Notes: generated by a model from the sequence alone, not told the origin. A DNA stretch of 64,000 nucleotides from DAOUMU01 sp034409055 (GCA_034409055.1 DAOUMU010000356.1:1-64000), one strand, 5' to 3'; counted from the first letter of the stretch, positions 18,968 to 28,818 are shown. Made by a program: numbers and translations.

Positions 18968-19056
18968 ACGTGAATAGGACGCAGATTAACGCAGATTTTC
19001 GCAGATTTATCCTATCCTATTTATCAGCGTTTATCAGCGAAAATCTGCGTCCCATA
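18968..19056. repeat. Inverted intergenic repeat (CGCAGATT family)
   Basis: The left arm repeats acgcagatt/cgcagatt three times, and the right arm has gcgaaaatctgcgtcc. Between them lie cctatcctattta and two cagcgttta-like units. It can form a long hairpin between converging genes and may stop transcription from both sides, though no T-run is seen. Confidence 0.55.
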
Positions 19057-19072
19057 CAAGCGTTTCTACGGG

Positions 19073-20422
19073 CTACGCCTGAACGCCGTTTTGGCCGATG
19101 ACCTCGCTGTACCAGCGGGCGCTCTGTTTGGGGATGCGTCGGCCCGTGTCGTACTCAACTCGCACGATACCAAAACGCTTGGACACCCCATCAGCCCACT
19201 CAAAGTTATCCAGCAGGCTCCAAACATAGTAACCCTTTAAGTTGACGCCAGCCTGGATGGCGTCGTAAACGGCCATCAGGTGTGCCCGCAGATAATTGAT
19301 TCGACCTGCGTCGGCTACAAACCCATTTTCAGCGGGGATATCGTCAACCGCACAACCGTTTTCGGTAATGAAAATCTTGGGGTTACCGTAGTTCTCCTTG
19401 AGATTGAGCAACGTGGCCGTAAGGCCGAGGGGGTTGATTCCCCAGCCCATAGCCGTATGGCCCCAATTTGGCGCACGGACAAAATCCGAGTCTATCTTCA
19501 ACAGCCCACCCCGATGAGAGAAGCGAACGGCGAGGGTCATGTAGTAGTTCACCCCCAGAAAATCAATAGGCTGGTTGATCAAGTTCATATGGCCAGCTTG
19601 TATATGCGGTGCATGTGGGCCAATCCACTCAAAAAGCATGTCAGGATACTGTCCCTTGAAGAGTGGATCAAGAAAAACGGCGTGGGTCATTTCATACCGG
19701 CGCCGGCAGGCAGCCTGATCGGCTTCGCTATCGGTGGCCGGCTGGTGATGCTGCAAATCTAGAACAATGCCGATTTCACCTTTGTATCCTCCTTCCCGAA
19801 ACGCCTGGACAGCTTTACCGTGCGCCAGAAGCAAATGATGGGCTGATTGAAATGCCTGAGAATAATCGGCAATCCCTGGCGCAAATTCGCCAAAGGCATA
19901 TCCCATAAAAGCCACCACCCACGGTTCATTGTGGGTAGCCCATATAGGCACCCGGTCGCCCAGCCGGTCGAACATCACCCGGGCATAGTCGGCGAACCAA
20001 TCGGCGCTGTCGCGGTTGGGCCAGCCGCCCCGGTCTTGAAGTACCTGGGGGAAATCCCAATGGTTGAGGGTGGCATTGGGCACAATCCCCGCGGCTAACA
20101 GATGGTCCACCAGCCGGTCGTAAAAATCTAAGCCTTTCTCGTTGACGGTTCCGCGTCCTTCCGGCAGCACTCGCGGCCAGGAGATAGAAAAGCGATAGGT
20201 TTTCAGGCCCAGTTCTTTCATCAGAGCCACATCTTCCGGCATGCGGTGATAATGGTTGCAGGCCACATCACCGGTATCACCGTTCAAGATCTTATAGGGA
20301 CTATGGGAAAAACGATCCCAGATACTTTCACCTTTGCCGTCTTCGTTCCAGGCCCCTTCAATCTGGTAGGCAGCCGTGGCTGCTCCCCACAAAAATCCCT
20401 TGGGAAATTGTCGTAAACTCAT
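19073..20422 (-). CDS. GH1 beta-glucosidase
   Basis: This 449-residue protein has the full family-1 length. It has GFLWGAATAAYQIEGAW at residues 9-25, the acid/base Glu166 in THNEPWV and the nucleophile Glu354 in ITENG. It hydrolyses beta-linked glucosides or related disaccharides in the cytoplasm, since no signal peptide is present. It follows the GH130 gene by 14 nt on the same strand and so probably shares its transcript. Together with the Opp-type importer upstream it suggests use of imported beta-oligosaccharides. Confidence 0.93.
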   Translation of the reverse strand: MSLRQFPKGFLWGAATAAYQIEGAWNEDGKGESIWDRFSHSPYKILNGDTGDVACNHYHRMPEDVALMKELGLKTYRFSISWPRVLPEGRGTVNEKGLDFYDRLVDHLLAAGIVPNATLNHWDFPQVLQDRGGWPNRDSADWFADYARVMFDRLGDRVPIWATHNEPWVVAFMGYAFGEFAPGIADYSQAFQSAHHLLLAHGKAVQAFREGGYKGEIGIVLDLQHHQPATDSEADQAACRRRYEMTHAVFLDPLFKGQYPDMLFEWIGPHAPHIQAGHMNLINQPIDFLGVNYYMTLAVRFSHRGGLLKIDSDFVRAPNWGHTAMGWGINPLGLTATLLNLKENYGNPKIFITENGCAVDDIPAENGFVADAGRINYLRAHLMAVYDAIQAGVNLKGYYVWSLLDNFEWADGVSKRFGIVRVEYDTGRRIPKQSARWYSEVIGQNGVQA

Positions 20423-20436
20423 TTTAGATTTCTTTT

Positions 20437-21438
20437 TTACACCTTTGAGTTGTGTTTGGTAAAGTCAATCAATTCGTCAATATAAGCGAAGGCGAGACAG
20501 GTAACCGTGTCGGCGCCACCATAGTAAACGGTCAGACGTCCGCTTTCGGCATCGGCCAGCGCAGCACAAGGAAAGACCACATTGGGCACATCGCCCACGC
20601 ACTCATACATCATTTGCGGCGAGAGAAGATAGGGTTCAGTCCGACACATCACCTTCCACGGCTGGTCAATATCCAGCAAAGCCGCCCCCATACTGTAAAC
20701 AAAACCATTACACGAGGTGAGAACACCGTGGTAAATCAGCAGCCAGCCCTCGGTGGTTTCAATGGGAGTAGGCCCGGCGCCAATCTTGGTGCTTTGCCAG
20801 CCTTCGGTTGTGCCCATCACATAGCGATGGCAGCCCCAGTGGATCATATCGGGGCTTTCGCTGTAGAAAATGTCACCAAAAGGGGTATGCCCGTTATCGC
20901 TGGGACGGTTGAGCATAGCATATTTACCCTTGATTTTGCGCGGAAATAGCACCCCGTTTCGGTTGAAGGGAACATAGGCGTTTTCCAATTGGTAGAACGT
21001 TTCAAAATTATGGGTGTAGCCCACCCCAATGGTCGGGCCATGATAGCCGTTGCACCAGGTTACGTAATACCGATCTTCCAGCCAGCAAACGCGGGGATCG
21101 TAGGCATATTCAAAGACAATAATATCGTTGATAGCCGGATTATCGGGCCAGAATTCAATACGTTCATTTTTAATGGTCCAATTGACGCCATCCGAACTTT
21201 TGCCACTATGCATTTGCATGACCCGTCGTTTATCGTCGCAGCGAAAAACTCCGGCAAAACCATCCTGGTAGGGCACCACGGCGCTGTTAAAAATGCTGTT
21301 AGCACTGGGGATTAAATCGCGCGGAATAATGGGGTTACGTTGCGAGCGCCACATCACCTCGCAATGGCCGGCCGGTTTTTCTTCCCACGGAATGTTGGGC
21401 AAAGCCGGACCAATGATTGTCTGTTTCCTTTCTGGCAT
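20437..21438 (-). CDS. GH130 beta-mannoside (or related) phosphorylase
   Basis: This 333-residue protein has typical GH130 features: NSAVVPYQDGFAGVFRCD near the start, then YDPRVCWLEDRYYVTWCNG, KIGAGPTPIETTEGWLLIYH and VYYGGADTVTCLAFA near the end. The enzymes are five-bladed propellers that phosphorolyse beta-mannosyl linkages with inversion, and the Asp in the YDPRV block is likely catalytic. The exact substrate cannot be read from sequence. It is grouped with the GH1 gene and the ABC importer. Confidence 0.88.
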   Translation of the reverse strand: MPERKQTIIGPALPNIPWEEKPAGHCEVMWRSQRNPIIPRDLIPSANSIFNSAVVPYQDGFAGVFRCDDKRRVMQMHSGKSSDGVNWTIKNERIEFWPDNPAINDIIVFEYAYDPRVCWLEDRYYVTWCNGYHGPTIGVGYTHNFETFYQLENAYVPFNRNGVLFPRKIKGKYAMLNRPSDNGHTPFGDIFYSESPDMIHWGCHRYVMGTTEGWQSTKIGAGPTPIETTEGWLLIYHGVLTSCNGFVYSMGAALLDIDQPWKVMCRTEPYLLSPQMMYECVGDVPNVVFPCAALADAESGRLTVYYGGADTVTCLAFAYIDELIDFTKHNSKV

Positions 21439-21583
21439 AGATTTTGCTCCTGAGGATAAATTTGTAGAAATCCCTTATTTTGTAAACTGGGATAGGGCGT
21501 AAAATGATCGATTTTTTGGAAACCCGTCAAGGTTTACACCGTCATATTGAAAACTGCTGGTACCTCGGCCGACAGCTTGCCCC

Positions 21584-22531
21584 TTACAGCTTGCTGCACG
21601 CCACAAAATGATCAGGGACTACCTCTACCAGCGGGGGTTTGTCTCTGGCACAACTTTCATCTTTGGCCGGGAGTGGGCATCTGGCGTAATAGACACAACC
21701 GCCGGTAAACTCTGCCTGCTTTGCTTTCAGCTCCACCTCTACCTCTGCCTCTTCCCATTTCTTATCCAGGCGTGGCACAGAAGCCATGAGCATTTTTGTG
21801 TATGGATGAAGCGGATTGAAGTATATTTTCTCTGTTGAGCCCATCTCCGCCACACAGCCTCTATAGAGAATCACCGCTTTTTCGCTGATGTAATAACCCA
21901 GCGAGAGATCGTGCGTGATGAAAAGAATAGACAGGCCACGAGATTTGAGGTCTGCCAGCAAGTTGAGAACATCGATCCGGGTGGAGGCATCGAGCATACT
22001 GATGACCTCATCGGCCACCAAAAACTGAACATCTAGCAACAGGGCACGGGCGATGAGAAGACGTTGAAGCTGCCCGCCACTAAGCTGGTGAGGAAATTTA
22101 TTCAAGACCTGATCAGGATTCAGACCGACAGCCTCTAATGAACTCTTTAGCTTATGATCCCAAACCGGGTCCTTTATCTCCGGAAAAAACTCATCCTTGA
22201 TGATCCTAAAAATCCGATCAGCCTTGAAGATGGGGTTATAGGAGCTAAATGGGTCTTGAAAAACGCCCTGTACTTTCCGATAGTAATCTTTAAGTTTACC
22301 TCTTCTAAGGGTGGAAATGTCAACGCCGTTGACTATAATCGCCCCCGAGCTTATCGGGATGAGACGTAAAATCATCTTCCCGATTGTACTTTTCCCGCTT
22401 CCACTCTCACCGATTAGGGAGACAACCTCTCCATCTTCAATGTCAAAGCTGACATCACTTACGGCGTGGAGTTCTTTCCCGCCGAAGGTTCCAACCTTAT
22501 AGACTTTTGATATATTGTCGAGCTTAAGCAT
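21584..22531 (-). CDS. Oligopeptide-type ABC importer, ATP-binding protein (OppF-like)
   Basis: The protein has 315 residues from the ATG at 22531 (MLKLDNISKVYKVG). AAGGAG lies about 10 nt upstream, and the start overlaps the stop of the OppD-like gene by 8 nt. Walker A is GESGSGKST, the signature is LSGGQLQ and Walker B is LVADEV. The C-terminal Cys-containing tail (CVYYARCPLPAKDESC) is typical of the Opp/Dpp subfamily. Such transporters in Thermotoga and Chloroflexi often carry oligosaccharides rather than peptides; the neighbouring GH1 and GH130 genes support that here. Confidence 0.9.
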   Translation of the reverse strand: MLKLDNISKVYKVGTFGGKELHAVSDVSFDIEDGEVVSLIGESGSGKSTIGKMILRLIPISSGAIIVNGVDISTLRRGKLKDYYRKVQGVFQDPFSSYNPIFKADRIFRIIKDEFFPEIKDPVWDHKLKSSLEAVGLNPDQVLNKFPHQLSGGQLQRLLIARALLLDVQFLVADEVISMLDASTRIDVLNLLADLKSRGLSILFITHDLSLGYYISEKAVILYRGCVAEMGSTEKIYFNPLHPYTKMLMASVPRLDKKWEEAEVEVELKAKQAEFTGGCVYYARCPLPAKDESCARDKPPLVEVVPDHFVACSKL

Positions 22532-23486
22532 TCTTTTCGAACTCCTTCCAACAAGCAACGAAGTAGCCCTTCTCGACTTCAATAAACGGAGGCTCTTCCA
22601 GGCATTTATCAAACGCGACGGGACATCGGTCTCTGAAGCGACATCCGACTGGAGGATCGAGCAACAACGGGGGGCGTCCGGGAATGCCTGCCAGTCTTTT
22701 CTTGGAATATTTCACGCCGATTTCCGGTAATGATGAAATCAGTAGCTTTGTATATGGATGCCGGGGAGAATTTATGATCACCTCGGTAGCGGCTTTTTCA
22801 GCCAGTTGGCCTGCGTACATGACCATAATGCTATCTGCAATCTGGTAAAGTATCGAAATATCATGGGTAATAACGATCATGCTTTTGACAAATTCCCGGT
22901 CTCGAAATTCGACGAGCATCTCTGCGACAGCTTTTTGTGTGGAAACGTCAAGGGCCGAGGTAATCTCGTCGGCGATGAGCAGTGAAGGATTCAGTAAAGT
23001 AGATAGAACCATCACCATTCTTTGCTTCATCCCGCCTGACAGCTCTATAGGGTACATTTTTAGTACATCGTGGGATAATTCCACCAGATCAAGTCTCCGC
23101 TTTAACTCAGGCAGCGTGGTTTTGAAGCTAACCCCTCTAGATTCGAGTAGTTCTGATATCATCTTGCCTATTTTTCGCGTCGGATTCATGGCACTCATAG
23201 CGTACTGCGGTATGATGGAAACCTTTTTGAACCTGAAAGGATTCATCTTTTCCGTGTCCCAGATGGGTAGCTCTTCGCCGTCGAGTGTCACACGGCCCCG
23301 GACAAATTTCTTGGGAGGGGTTAAGTGGATCAGGCTGTAGCCGAGCGTGGTTTTTCCGCAGCCCGATTCGCCGGCCAGCCCCATGATTTCCCCATCCTCG
23401 ATGGCGAATGTTGCGCCCTCCAGTGCTCTGACATCCCCTTTCAGGGTTTGATAGTAAACGGTGAGGTTTTCTACGTGTAAACTCAT
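22524..23486 (-). CDS. Oligopeptide-type ABC importer, ATP-binding protein (OppD-like)
   Basis: The protein has 320 residues from the ATG at 23486 (MSLHVENLTVYYQT), with GGGAG upstream. Walker A is GESGCGKTT, the signature is LSGGMKQRM and Walker B is LIADEITSALDVS. The tail VGCRFRDRCPVAFDKC is characteristic of OppD/DppD. The longer frame up to 23555 would overlap the permease and is not favoured. It forms the ATPase heterodimer with the next gene. Confidence 0.9.
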   Translation of the reverse strand: MSLHVENLTVYYQTLKGDVRALEGATFAIEDGEIMGLAGESGCGKTTLGYSLIHLTPPKKFVRGRVTLDGEELPIWDTEKMNPFRFKKVSIIPQYAMSAMNPTRKIGKMISELLESRGVSFKTTLPELKRRLDLVELSHDVLKMYPIELSGGMKQRMVMVLSTLLNPSLLIADEITSALDVSTQKAVAEMLVEFRDREFVKSMIVITHDISILYQIADSIMVMYAGQLAEKAATEVIINSPRHPYTKLLISSLPEIGVKYSKKRLAGIPGRPPLLLDPPVGCRFRDRCPVAFDKCLEEPPFIEVEKGYFVACWKEFEKNA

Positions 23487-23490
23487 GTTT

Positions 23491-24357
23491 TTACATCTCC
23501 CTGAGTTTGGGGTTAAAGACTTCGTCCAGTCCAACGTTCGTGACGTACAGCGCACCGACGATGGCTGTGATGGCCACGCCCGGTGGAACGAACCACCACC
23601 AGATACCCAGAAGCAGAGCGCCCCAGAGGACTGCGTTGTTCATCATCAGACCCAGTGACATCGCATCCGTTGGACCGAGGCCGATGAAATCCAGCGTGGC
23701 AGCAATGAGGACCGCTCCGCCAAACTGGAGAATGAAGACCAGCAACAGATAGGACATCATATTTGGCGCGATCTCGGTGAAGATAATCTTGCCGGATTTC
23801 ATACCGCTCAACCGGGCCAGGTCAACAAAATCCCGGGTGCGTAATGAGAATGTCTGCGCGCGGATGGCCCTGGCCGCCCAGGGCCAGGCTGTACACCCAA
23901 TAAAGACACTTTCTATAAGAAGGCCCCGAACTTCAAGATAGGCTGCTACTATCAGAAGAACAGCCAGCGTTGGAATAACCAGGACAATGTTGGTAATCAT
24001 GTTAAGTATTTCATCAACGACACCACCACGATAACCGGCCGTGAAACCGACCAGTATTCCTAAAAGGGTTCCAAGTCCTCCGCCGATAATTCCCACCAGG
24101 AAGGATGCTTTCAGGCCATATACGAACTGGGTAAAAACGTCCTGTCCGAAGGTCGTGGTTCCGAACCAGTATTCGGAGGATGGAGGGACGGCAGCTGGCC
24201 CTATGTAATCCAGAGGTTGGTAGTCCGTAAGCAGCGGGCCAACAAATGTAAGAACAACGAAAACCAAAAGGACGGCTAAGCCAATTTTTAGTTTGTTGTT
24301 CCTCAGCGCAAAATATAGAAATTCATTTTTCTTTTTTAGGCTTATCATACTATTCAC
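23491..24357 (-). CDS. Oligopeptide-type ABC importer permease (OppC-like)
   Basis: This 288-residue protein has six predicted membrane segments. The N-terminal helix is followed by the OppC-type segment YWFGTTTFGQDVFTQFVYGLK. The cytoplasmic EAA-like loop falls at FTEIAPNMMSYLLL. It overlaps the OppB-like gene by 8 nt and precedes OppD by 4 nt. Confidence 0.9.
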   Translation of the reverse strand: MNSMISLKKKNEFLYFALRNNKLKIGLAVLLVFVVLTFVGPLLTDYQPLDYIGPAAVPPSSEYWFGTTTFGQDVFTQFVYGLKASFLVGIIGGGLGTLLGILVGFTAGYRGGVVDEILNMITNIVLVIPTLAVLLIVAAYLEVRGLLIESVFIGCTAWPWAARAIRAQTFSLRTRDFVDLARLSGMKSGKIIFTEIAPNMMSYLLLVFILQFGGAVLIAATLDFIGLGPTDAMSLGLMMNNAVLWGALLLGIWWWFVPPGVAITAIVGALYVTNVGLDEVFNPKLREM

Positions 24358-25336
24358 CTTGCATCCCTGCGCGCGTTCTCGGATCTACGATGACGTAAGC
24401 GATATCAATGGCAAAATTTGCCAGCAGCACGCCGATAATGATGAAGAGGAAACATCCCTGGATGAGGAAGTAATCCCTGGTGTTAATAGCCTGCAGAATC
24501 AGATACCCAATGCCGGGGTATGAGAACACGACTTCTGTGACCAGCGCGCCCGCAACGATAACGCCCAACTGAAGCGCCAGGCCGGTGATTTGGGGCAGGA
24601 TGGCGTTATTGAAGGCGTATTTTCTGACCAGTCTTCTGGGCGCTCCCACCGCTTCCAGGTAGTGCGAATAATCTGCCTCAAGTTCGTAAATAATCATATT
24701 GCGCATGCCAATGGCCCAACCGCCAAACATTACCAGAAAGAGGGAGGCAAAGGGCAGGAACCAGTGCTGCAGAACGCTCCAGATAAAAGCCCATGACCAT
24801 GTGGGCGTCATAGCGTAGCTGTATCCGCCCGAGATCGGAAAGATCCCAAGCACGATTCCCAAGGCCCAGGCCAGCACCATCGCCAGCCACATGTAAGGGG
24901 TCGCCGTCAGGATGTAGCCGAGCGGCAATATTGTGTTGTCCAGTCGTTCGGAGCGCGCGGCGAAAGCGCCGAACCAGTTTCCCGCAAACCAGCTTAACAG
25001 GATCGCCGGAATCAGCAGAAGGAGGCTAAAGGGTACGGCCCTCATGATGACCGTTGTCACTGGCAGCGGAAACACATACACGCTTATGCCGAGGTCGCCA
25101 TGCAAAAGGGCTTTCCAGAAATTAATGTACTGTTGCCAGAGGGGAACATCCAATCCAAAAATTTCCGTGTAATAACCGTGCATCAACTCAGTTGCCTCAG
25201 CGAACGAACCAGCCCTGGCCATCAATACGTCAACAGGGTTGCCAGGCATAAGGCGTGGAATCATCCAATCAATGGTCACCGCCACAAAAAACGTCAGGAT
25301 GTAAATGAGTATTTTTCTCCCGAAATAGCGTCTCAC
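24350..25336 (-). CDS. Oligopeptide-type ABC importer permease (OppB-like)
   Basis: This 328-residue protein starts at a GTG (25334-25336) behind AAGGAGG. It has the N-terminal helix and PRLMPGNPVDVLMA motif usual for OppB, and membrane segments through to the C-terminus. The EAA-type loop is near YAFNNAILPQITGLAL. It is separated from the binding-protein gene by a terminator hairpin, which would give more binding protein than permease. Confidence 0.9.
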   Translation of the reverse strand: MRRYFGRKILIYILTFFVAVTIDWMIPRLMPGNPVDVLMARAGSFAEATELMHGYYTEIFGLDVPLWQQYINFWKALLHGDLGISVYVFPLPVTTVIMRAVPFSLLLLIPAILLSWFAGNWFGAFAARSERLDNTILPLGYILTATPYMWLAMVLAWALGIVLGIFPISGGYSYAMTPTWSWAFIWSVLQHWFLPFASLFLVMFGGWAIGMRNMIIYELEADYSHYLEAVGAPRRLVRKYAFNNAILPQITGLALQLGVIVAGALVTEVVFSYPGIGYLILQAINTRDYFLIQGCFLFIIIGVLLANFAIDIAYVIVDPRTRAGMQGE

Positions 25337-25360
25337 ATTGCCTCCTTGAAAGAGGATTGC

Positions 25361-25400
25361 AAAAAAAAACGCCCCTCCCGCAAACTCAGAAGGAGGGGCG
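25361..25400 (-). terminator. Intrinsic terminator between binding protein and permease
   Basis: The stem CGCCCCTCC/GGAGGGGCG (25370-25378 with 25392-25400) has a 13-nt loop. On the minus strand it is followed by a run of nine T (25361-25369). It probably acts as a partial terminator that sets the ratio of binding protein to downstream permease transcripts. Confidence 0.85.
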
Positions 25401-25476
25401 GGGCTTGTTTCAGATGGTGTGGGGGCGCATCACCATGCGCCCTCTGCATCCGTTAAAGAGGGACAAAGATGATATG

Positions 25477-27357
25477 CTACTGCGCCGGCTCCAGGTCACA
25501 GAGCATAAGAATCCCCGTCATGTTCCAGTAACCGCGCCAGCTAACGGGGAAATAGTGATTGGAACCTTCTTCTGACGACGGCCAATTCGTCCAGACCGCG
25601 TTGCTGTACTGGGCCCATGCGCCGTTGTACCACAACGGAATCAGAGGCATATCGGTGAGATAGATCCTCTGGAGATCGGATATGATGGCCTGCATCCCCT
25701 CCACATCATCGGTCGGGACCTGGTCAAGCTGGTCTGTCAGATCGAAGACCTCCTGGTTGTCATAGCGGCCATAGTTGCCGTCCTGCATCGTGGCAATATC
25801 CTCGATGGGGTTGCGGCCCATCCAGAGATAGTACCGCCACGGGGTGTTGGCGATCTGCGCGTCATTGGCAATCATCATGTCAAACGTACCCTCGTTGCGT
25901 TGAGATACATACTCCCCGTAGTCCGGGAAGTTAGATTCAGCGTTGATGCCTACCGCTTGCAGACCATTTACAATGACCCGGTTCGACTCCATCCAGTCCG
26001 TCCAGCCGGCCGGGTTGTTGACTTTCAGCGCGATCGCGGAACCATCGGGCGCTTCGATGAATCCGTCGCCGTCGGTATCAACGTATCCAGCATCGGCCAA
26101 AATCTGTGCGGCTTTATCCGGATCGTAGCTGAAGCCCAGTTCATCAACCACGTCCTGGTCAACGTACTTCTCCCAGTTCGGCAGCAGACCGGTCGGATTG
26201 GCCGGCAGGACCATGCCGCCATAGACCACGTTGACAATTTGGCTTACATCAATAGCATAGGCCACCGCTTGGCGGAAGGCTGGGTCATCCATCGGCTTTT
26301 TGGTGAGGTTCAAGAGCAACCAGGCCGTATTGGCGGAGAGATGGTACGGGGGACCCGGATAGTAGGTCTGAACGCCGTAACCGCCCTCGACGAGTCTGGA
26401 GATGCCCGGCAGGAAATTGTTGTTCAGGTCGAATTGGCCCTGAAGGACCATACCGAGCGCGACGTTATTGTTGCCGCTGTTGACGATGTCAACGATCCGC
26501 TTGGGTTTGGGATCCAGGCCCAGGGCATCTGTGGCCCACCAGCCGTCTCTTTTTGCCCAGACCACTTTGCTCTGGTCAAGGGTTTCAGCCACATAGGGCC
26601 CGGTGCATTCGGGATCCTCGTTGATTCCAGAGGTGATCTCCTCCACCGATTTGGTTTCCCAGCGATGCTTTGAAACCATCGGTGTCGAGTACAGGTAGTA
26701 TGACCAGCCCTGGTACAGGGCCTGGTCGAAGGTAAAGTCCACCGTGAAGTCATCCACCTGCTCGACACTGCCCAAGAACTTCCACACCGGGCTGATACTA
26801 ACCGGCGCTTCTTTAGCAGCGTCAAAGGTGTATTTTACGTCGGCAGCCGTGAACGGTTCGCCGTCGGACCACGTGACGTCCTGGCGGACCTTCACTTGAT
26901 AGACGTTGTCACTCGTCCATTCTCCGCTTTCTGCCAGCCAGGGTGTAAATTCATCGGTCAGCGGGTCGTAGATGAACAGCGGTTCATAGCAAAGCCCAAA
27001 GGTACCCATAGCGTAGTTCCCCAGATTCCAGGGATTAAAACCTGCCGGCGGGCCCCACTGCGTGCCGCCGGTGTAGAAGGTTTCGTTCCGTGGGTATTCC
27101 GCGGCAGGCTCTTCAGATGGCTCTGCCATGGCCTCCGGTGTGGCCGTCACCACCACCTCTTTCTCCACCTCAACAACTTTCTCAACTTCCTTCTCAACTA
27201 CCACGGTCTCAACAACCGTTGCGCCTTCTTTTTCTACCACAACGGTCTCAACAACTTTCTCAACAACTGTCTCAGGTGTTGGTTGAGTGCCACAGGCAGC
27301 TAAGACCAAGAGCAACACCACCCCTATACTCCAAAGTTGTATCACTCGGGTTCTCAT
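25477..27357 (-). CDS. Solute-binding lipoprotein of the Opp-type importer (SBP_bac_5)
   Basis: This 626-residue protein has a signal peptide with lipobox LAAC, Cys at about residue 22. A Val/Glu-rich linker follows (repeats of VVEKE-VEKVVE). The family-5 binding domain shows VRQDVTWSDGEPFTAADVKY and AYAIDVSQIVNVVYGG, among others. It is the first gene of the importer operon and is extracytoplasmic. Oligosaccharide rather than peptide binding is inferred from the GH1/GH130 neighbours and the LacI regulator. Confidence 0.9.
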   Translation of the reverse strand: MRTRVIQLWSIGVVLLLVLAACGTQPTPETVVEKVVETVVVEKEGATVVETVVVEKEVEKVVEVEKEVVVTATPEAMAEPSEEPAAEYPRNETFYTGGTQWGPPAGFNPWNLGNYAMGTFGLCYEPLFIYDPLTDEFTPWLAESGEWTSDNVYQVKVRQDVTWSDGEPFTAADVKYTFDAAKEAPVSISPVWKFLGSVEQVDDFTVDFTFDQALYQGWSYYLYSTPMVSKHRWETKSVEEITSGINEDPECTGPYVAETLDQSKVVWAKRDGWWATDALGLDPKPKRIVDIVNSGNNNVALGMVLQGQFDLNNNFLPGISRLVEGGYGVQTYYPGPPYHLSANTAWLLLNLTKKPMDDPAFRQAVAYAIDVSQIVNVVYGGMVLPANPTGLLPNWEKYVDQDVVDELGFSYDPDKAAQILADAGYVDTDGDGFIEAPDGSAIALKVNNPAGWTDWMESNRVIVNGLQAVGINAESNFPDYGEYVSQRNEGTFDMMIANDAQIANTPWRYYLWMGRNPIEDIATMQDGNYGRYDNQEVFDLTDQLDQVPTDDVEGMQAIISDLQRIYLTDMPLIPLWYNGAWAQYSNAVWTNWPSSEEGSNHYFPVSWRGYWNMTGILMLCDLEPAQ

Positions 27358-27386
27358 TCTTTTATCCTCCTTGATAAAACTAAATG

Positions 27387-27410
27387 TTGTTTAAGATTTA
27401 TTTGTTTAAG
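27387..27410. promoter_or_regulatory. Candidate LacI-type operator half-sites before the importer
   Basis: TTGTTTAAG occurs twice (27387-27395 and 27402-27410), 15 nt apart, in the 5' region of the binding-protein gene. It resembles the TTGTTTAG arm of the palindrome in front of the LacI gene at 28663-28689. The link is inferred from similarity only. Confidence 0.4.
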
Positions 27411-27605
27411 CTGAATACATCGGCCTCGGTGACAATGAGACAGGTCGTCAGGAGTCAAACTGAGGGCGAACCGGTCTTGTTTAGAAGCCGATCCCGGTTA
27501 GGTTGGTTCGGTCATAAGCCTCCTCCTTTCGCTAACGGCGTGGCCGGCAAGGGCTCTCCAACGGCCTCCCGCCGTTTAATATAGGACACCACCTTGTTTC
27601 CCCCT

Positions 27606-28637
27606 TTACTCTGGAGCCACAATCTTGTGGGCACGCGGGGCACACACCGAAGCCCGCTCGATCAACTCAACACCAATGGTGACTTTTACAACCGGCCGGT
27701 GAGGGAATTTGATACGGTCCAACAACAGTTGCACTGCAACCTGTCCCATCGTTATTCGATCTACACAAATAGTTGTAATAGGCGGGGTGGTAAACTGGAC
27801 CATGTTGATATCATCAAACCCAATTAGCGAGAAGTCATCAGGCACGGTGTAGCCAAGTTCTCTAAGCGTTCTCAAAGCGCCGACGGCTTGCTCGTCATTG
27901 GAACAGGCAATGGCAGTTGTTTGAGGGGCCTGGCGGAGTATCTCCATCACTCCCCATTGACCATCACCAGGACCAAGATTGGGCGGGGTTACGATCATCG
28001 GTCTTAAATCATGTTGCCGAAGCGTCTCTTTGTAAGCCAGACGTCTCTCGACAATACTGGCGTGGTCAGGACCACCAATAAGAGCAATATGGCGATGCCC
28101 CTTGTTGATGAGATATTCAGTTGATAATTTAACACCACGTGAATTATCAGTCATCACTGTATCCCAGCGACAATCCGGGAAGCAGTTATCGACCAGTACA
28201 ACCGGCAATTGGGATAATTTTCCGAGAGACTCAATAATCTCTTGGGGAATTCCTCCCCCAACCACAAAAAGGCCACTAATGTTATTATCCTTGACTGAGG
28301 AGGGGAGCGAGTCAAGATGGGGACCTGTGAAATTTAGCGTATTAAAGGAGAGGTTGATATGTAGTTCACGGCAGATTTGTTCAACGCCATGGAGAACATC
28401 GGCGTAAAAAGGATTAGAGGTTATGTCTTGTGGGAAGGTTTTGCTTAAGAAACCTAAATGGGTAACACGAGGATTGGAAAAGTGAGAACGTTTTGAGGGA
28501 CTGTAGCCCAATTCCTGAGCTACAGCGTGGACACGTTGCCGGGTTTTCTCGCCTACTCCCGGTTTATTGTTTAGTACCCGAGAAACAGTGCCAATGGAAA
28601 CTCCTGCTTTATCAGCAACCTGACGTATGTTAGCCAA
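27606..28637 (-). CDS. LacI-family transcriptional regulator of the sugar locus
   Basis: The protein has 343 residues if it starts at the TTG at 28637. That puts the family-typical ANIRQVADKAGVSIGTVSRV helix-turn-helix at the very N-terminus; the longer frame to 28814 would add ~59 unusual residues. The hinge (VHAVAQELGYSPSKRS) and a periplasmic-binding-like sensor domain (NKGHRHIALIGG, FSLIGFDDINM) follow. It lies upstream of, and on the same strand as, the importer operon, which it probably represses until an oligosaccharide binds. Confidence 0.88.
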   Translation of the reverse strand: MANIRQVADKAGVSIGTVSRVLNNKPGVGEKTRQRVHAVAQELGYSPSKRSHFSNPRVTHLGFLSKTFPQDITSNPFYADVLHGVEQICRELHINLSFNTLNFTGPHLDSLPSSVKDNNISGLFVVGGGIPQEIIESLGKLSQLPVVLVDNCFPDCRWDTVMTDNSRGVKLSTEYLINKGHRHIALIGGPDHASIVERRLAYKETLRQHDLRPMIVTPPNLGPGDGQWGVMEILRQAPQTTAIACSNDEQAVGALRTLRELGYTVPDDFSLIGFDDINMVQFTTPPITTICVDRITMGQVAVQLLLDRIKFPHRPVVKVTIGVELIERASVCAPRAHKIVAPE

Positions 28638-28662
28638 AGCAACCCCGCTCTCAAAAACATCT

Positions 28663-28689
28663 TTGTTTAGGCAAATGTTTACTAAACAA
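28663..28689. promoter_or_regulatory. Probable autoregulatory operator of the LacI gene
   Basis: The arms TTGTTTAG (28663-28670) and CTAAACAA (28682-28689) are inverted, with TGTTTACTAAACA (28676-28688) being itself nearly palindromic. The site is 26-52 nt upstream of the regulator start, as expected for self-repression. Confidence 0.5.
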
Positions 28690-28818
28690 GTTTTAAAAAG
28701 TGTATCACATTTTGGGTGGCTTGTCAATATTATAAGTCTTAAATCAATATCTGGAGAAAAAAGATGGCATACATACACGTCATAAAGGAGGCTAATTGGG
28801 GCAATAGATGCCACTCTT

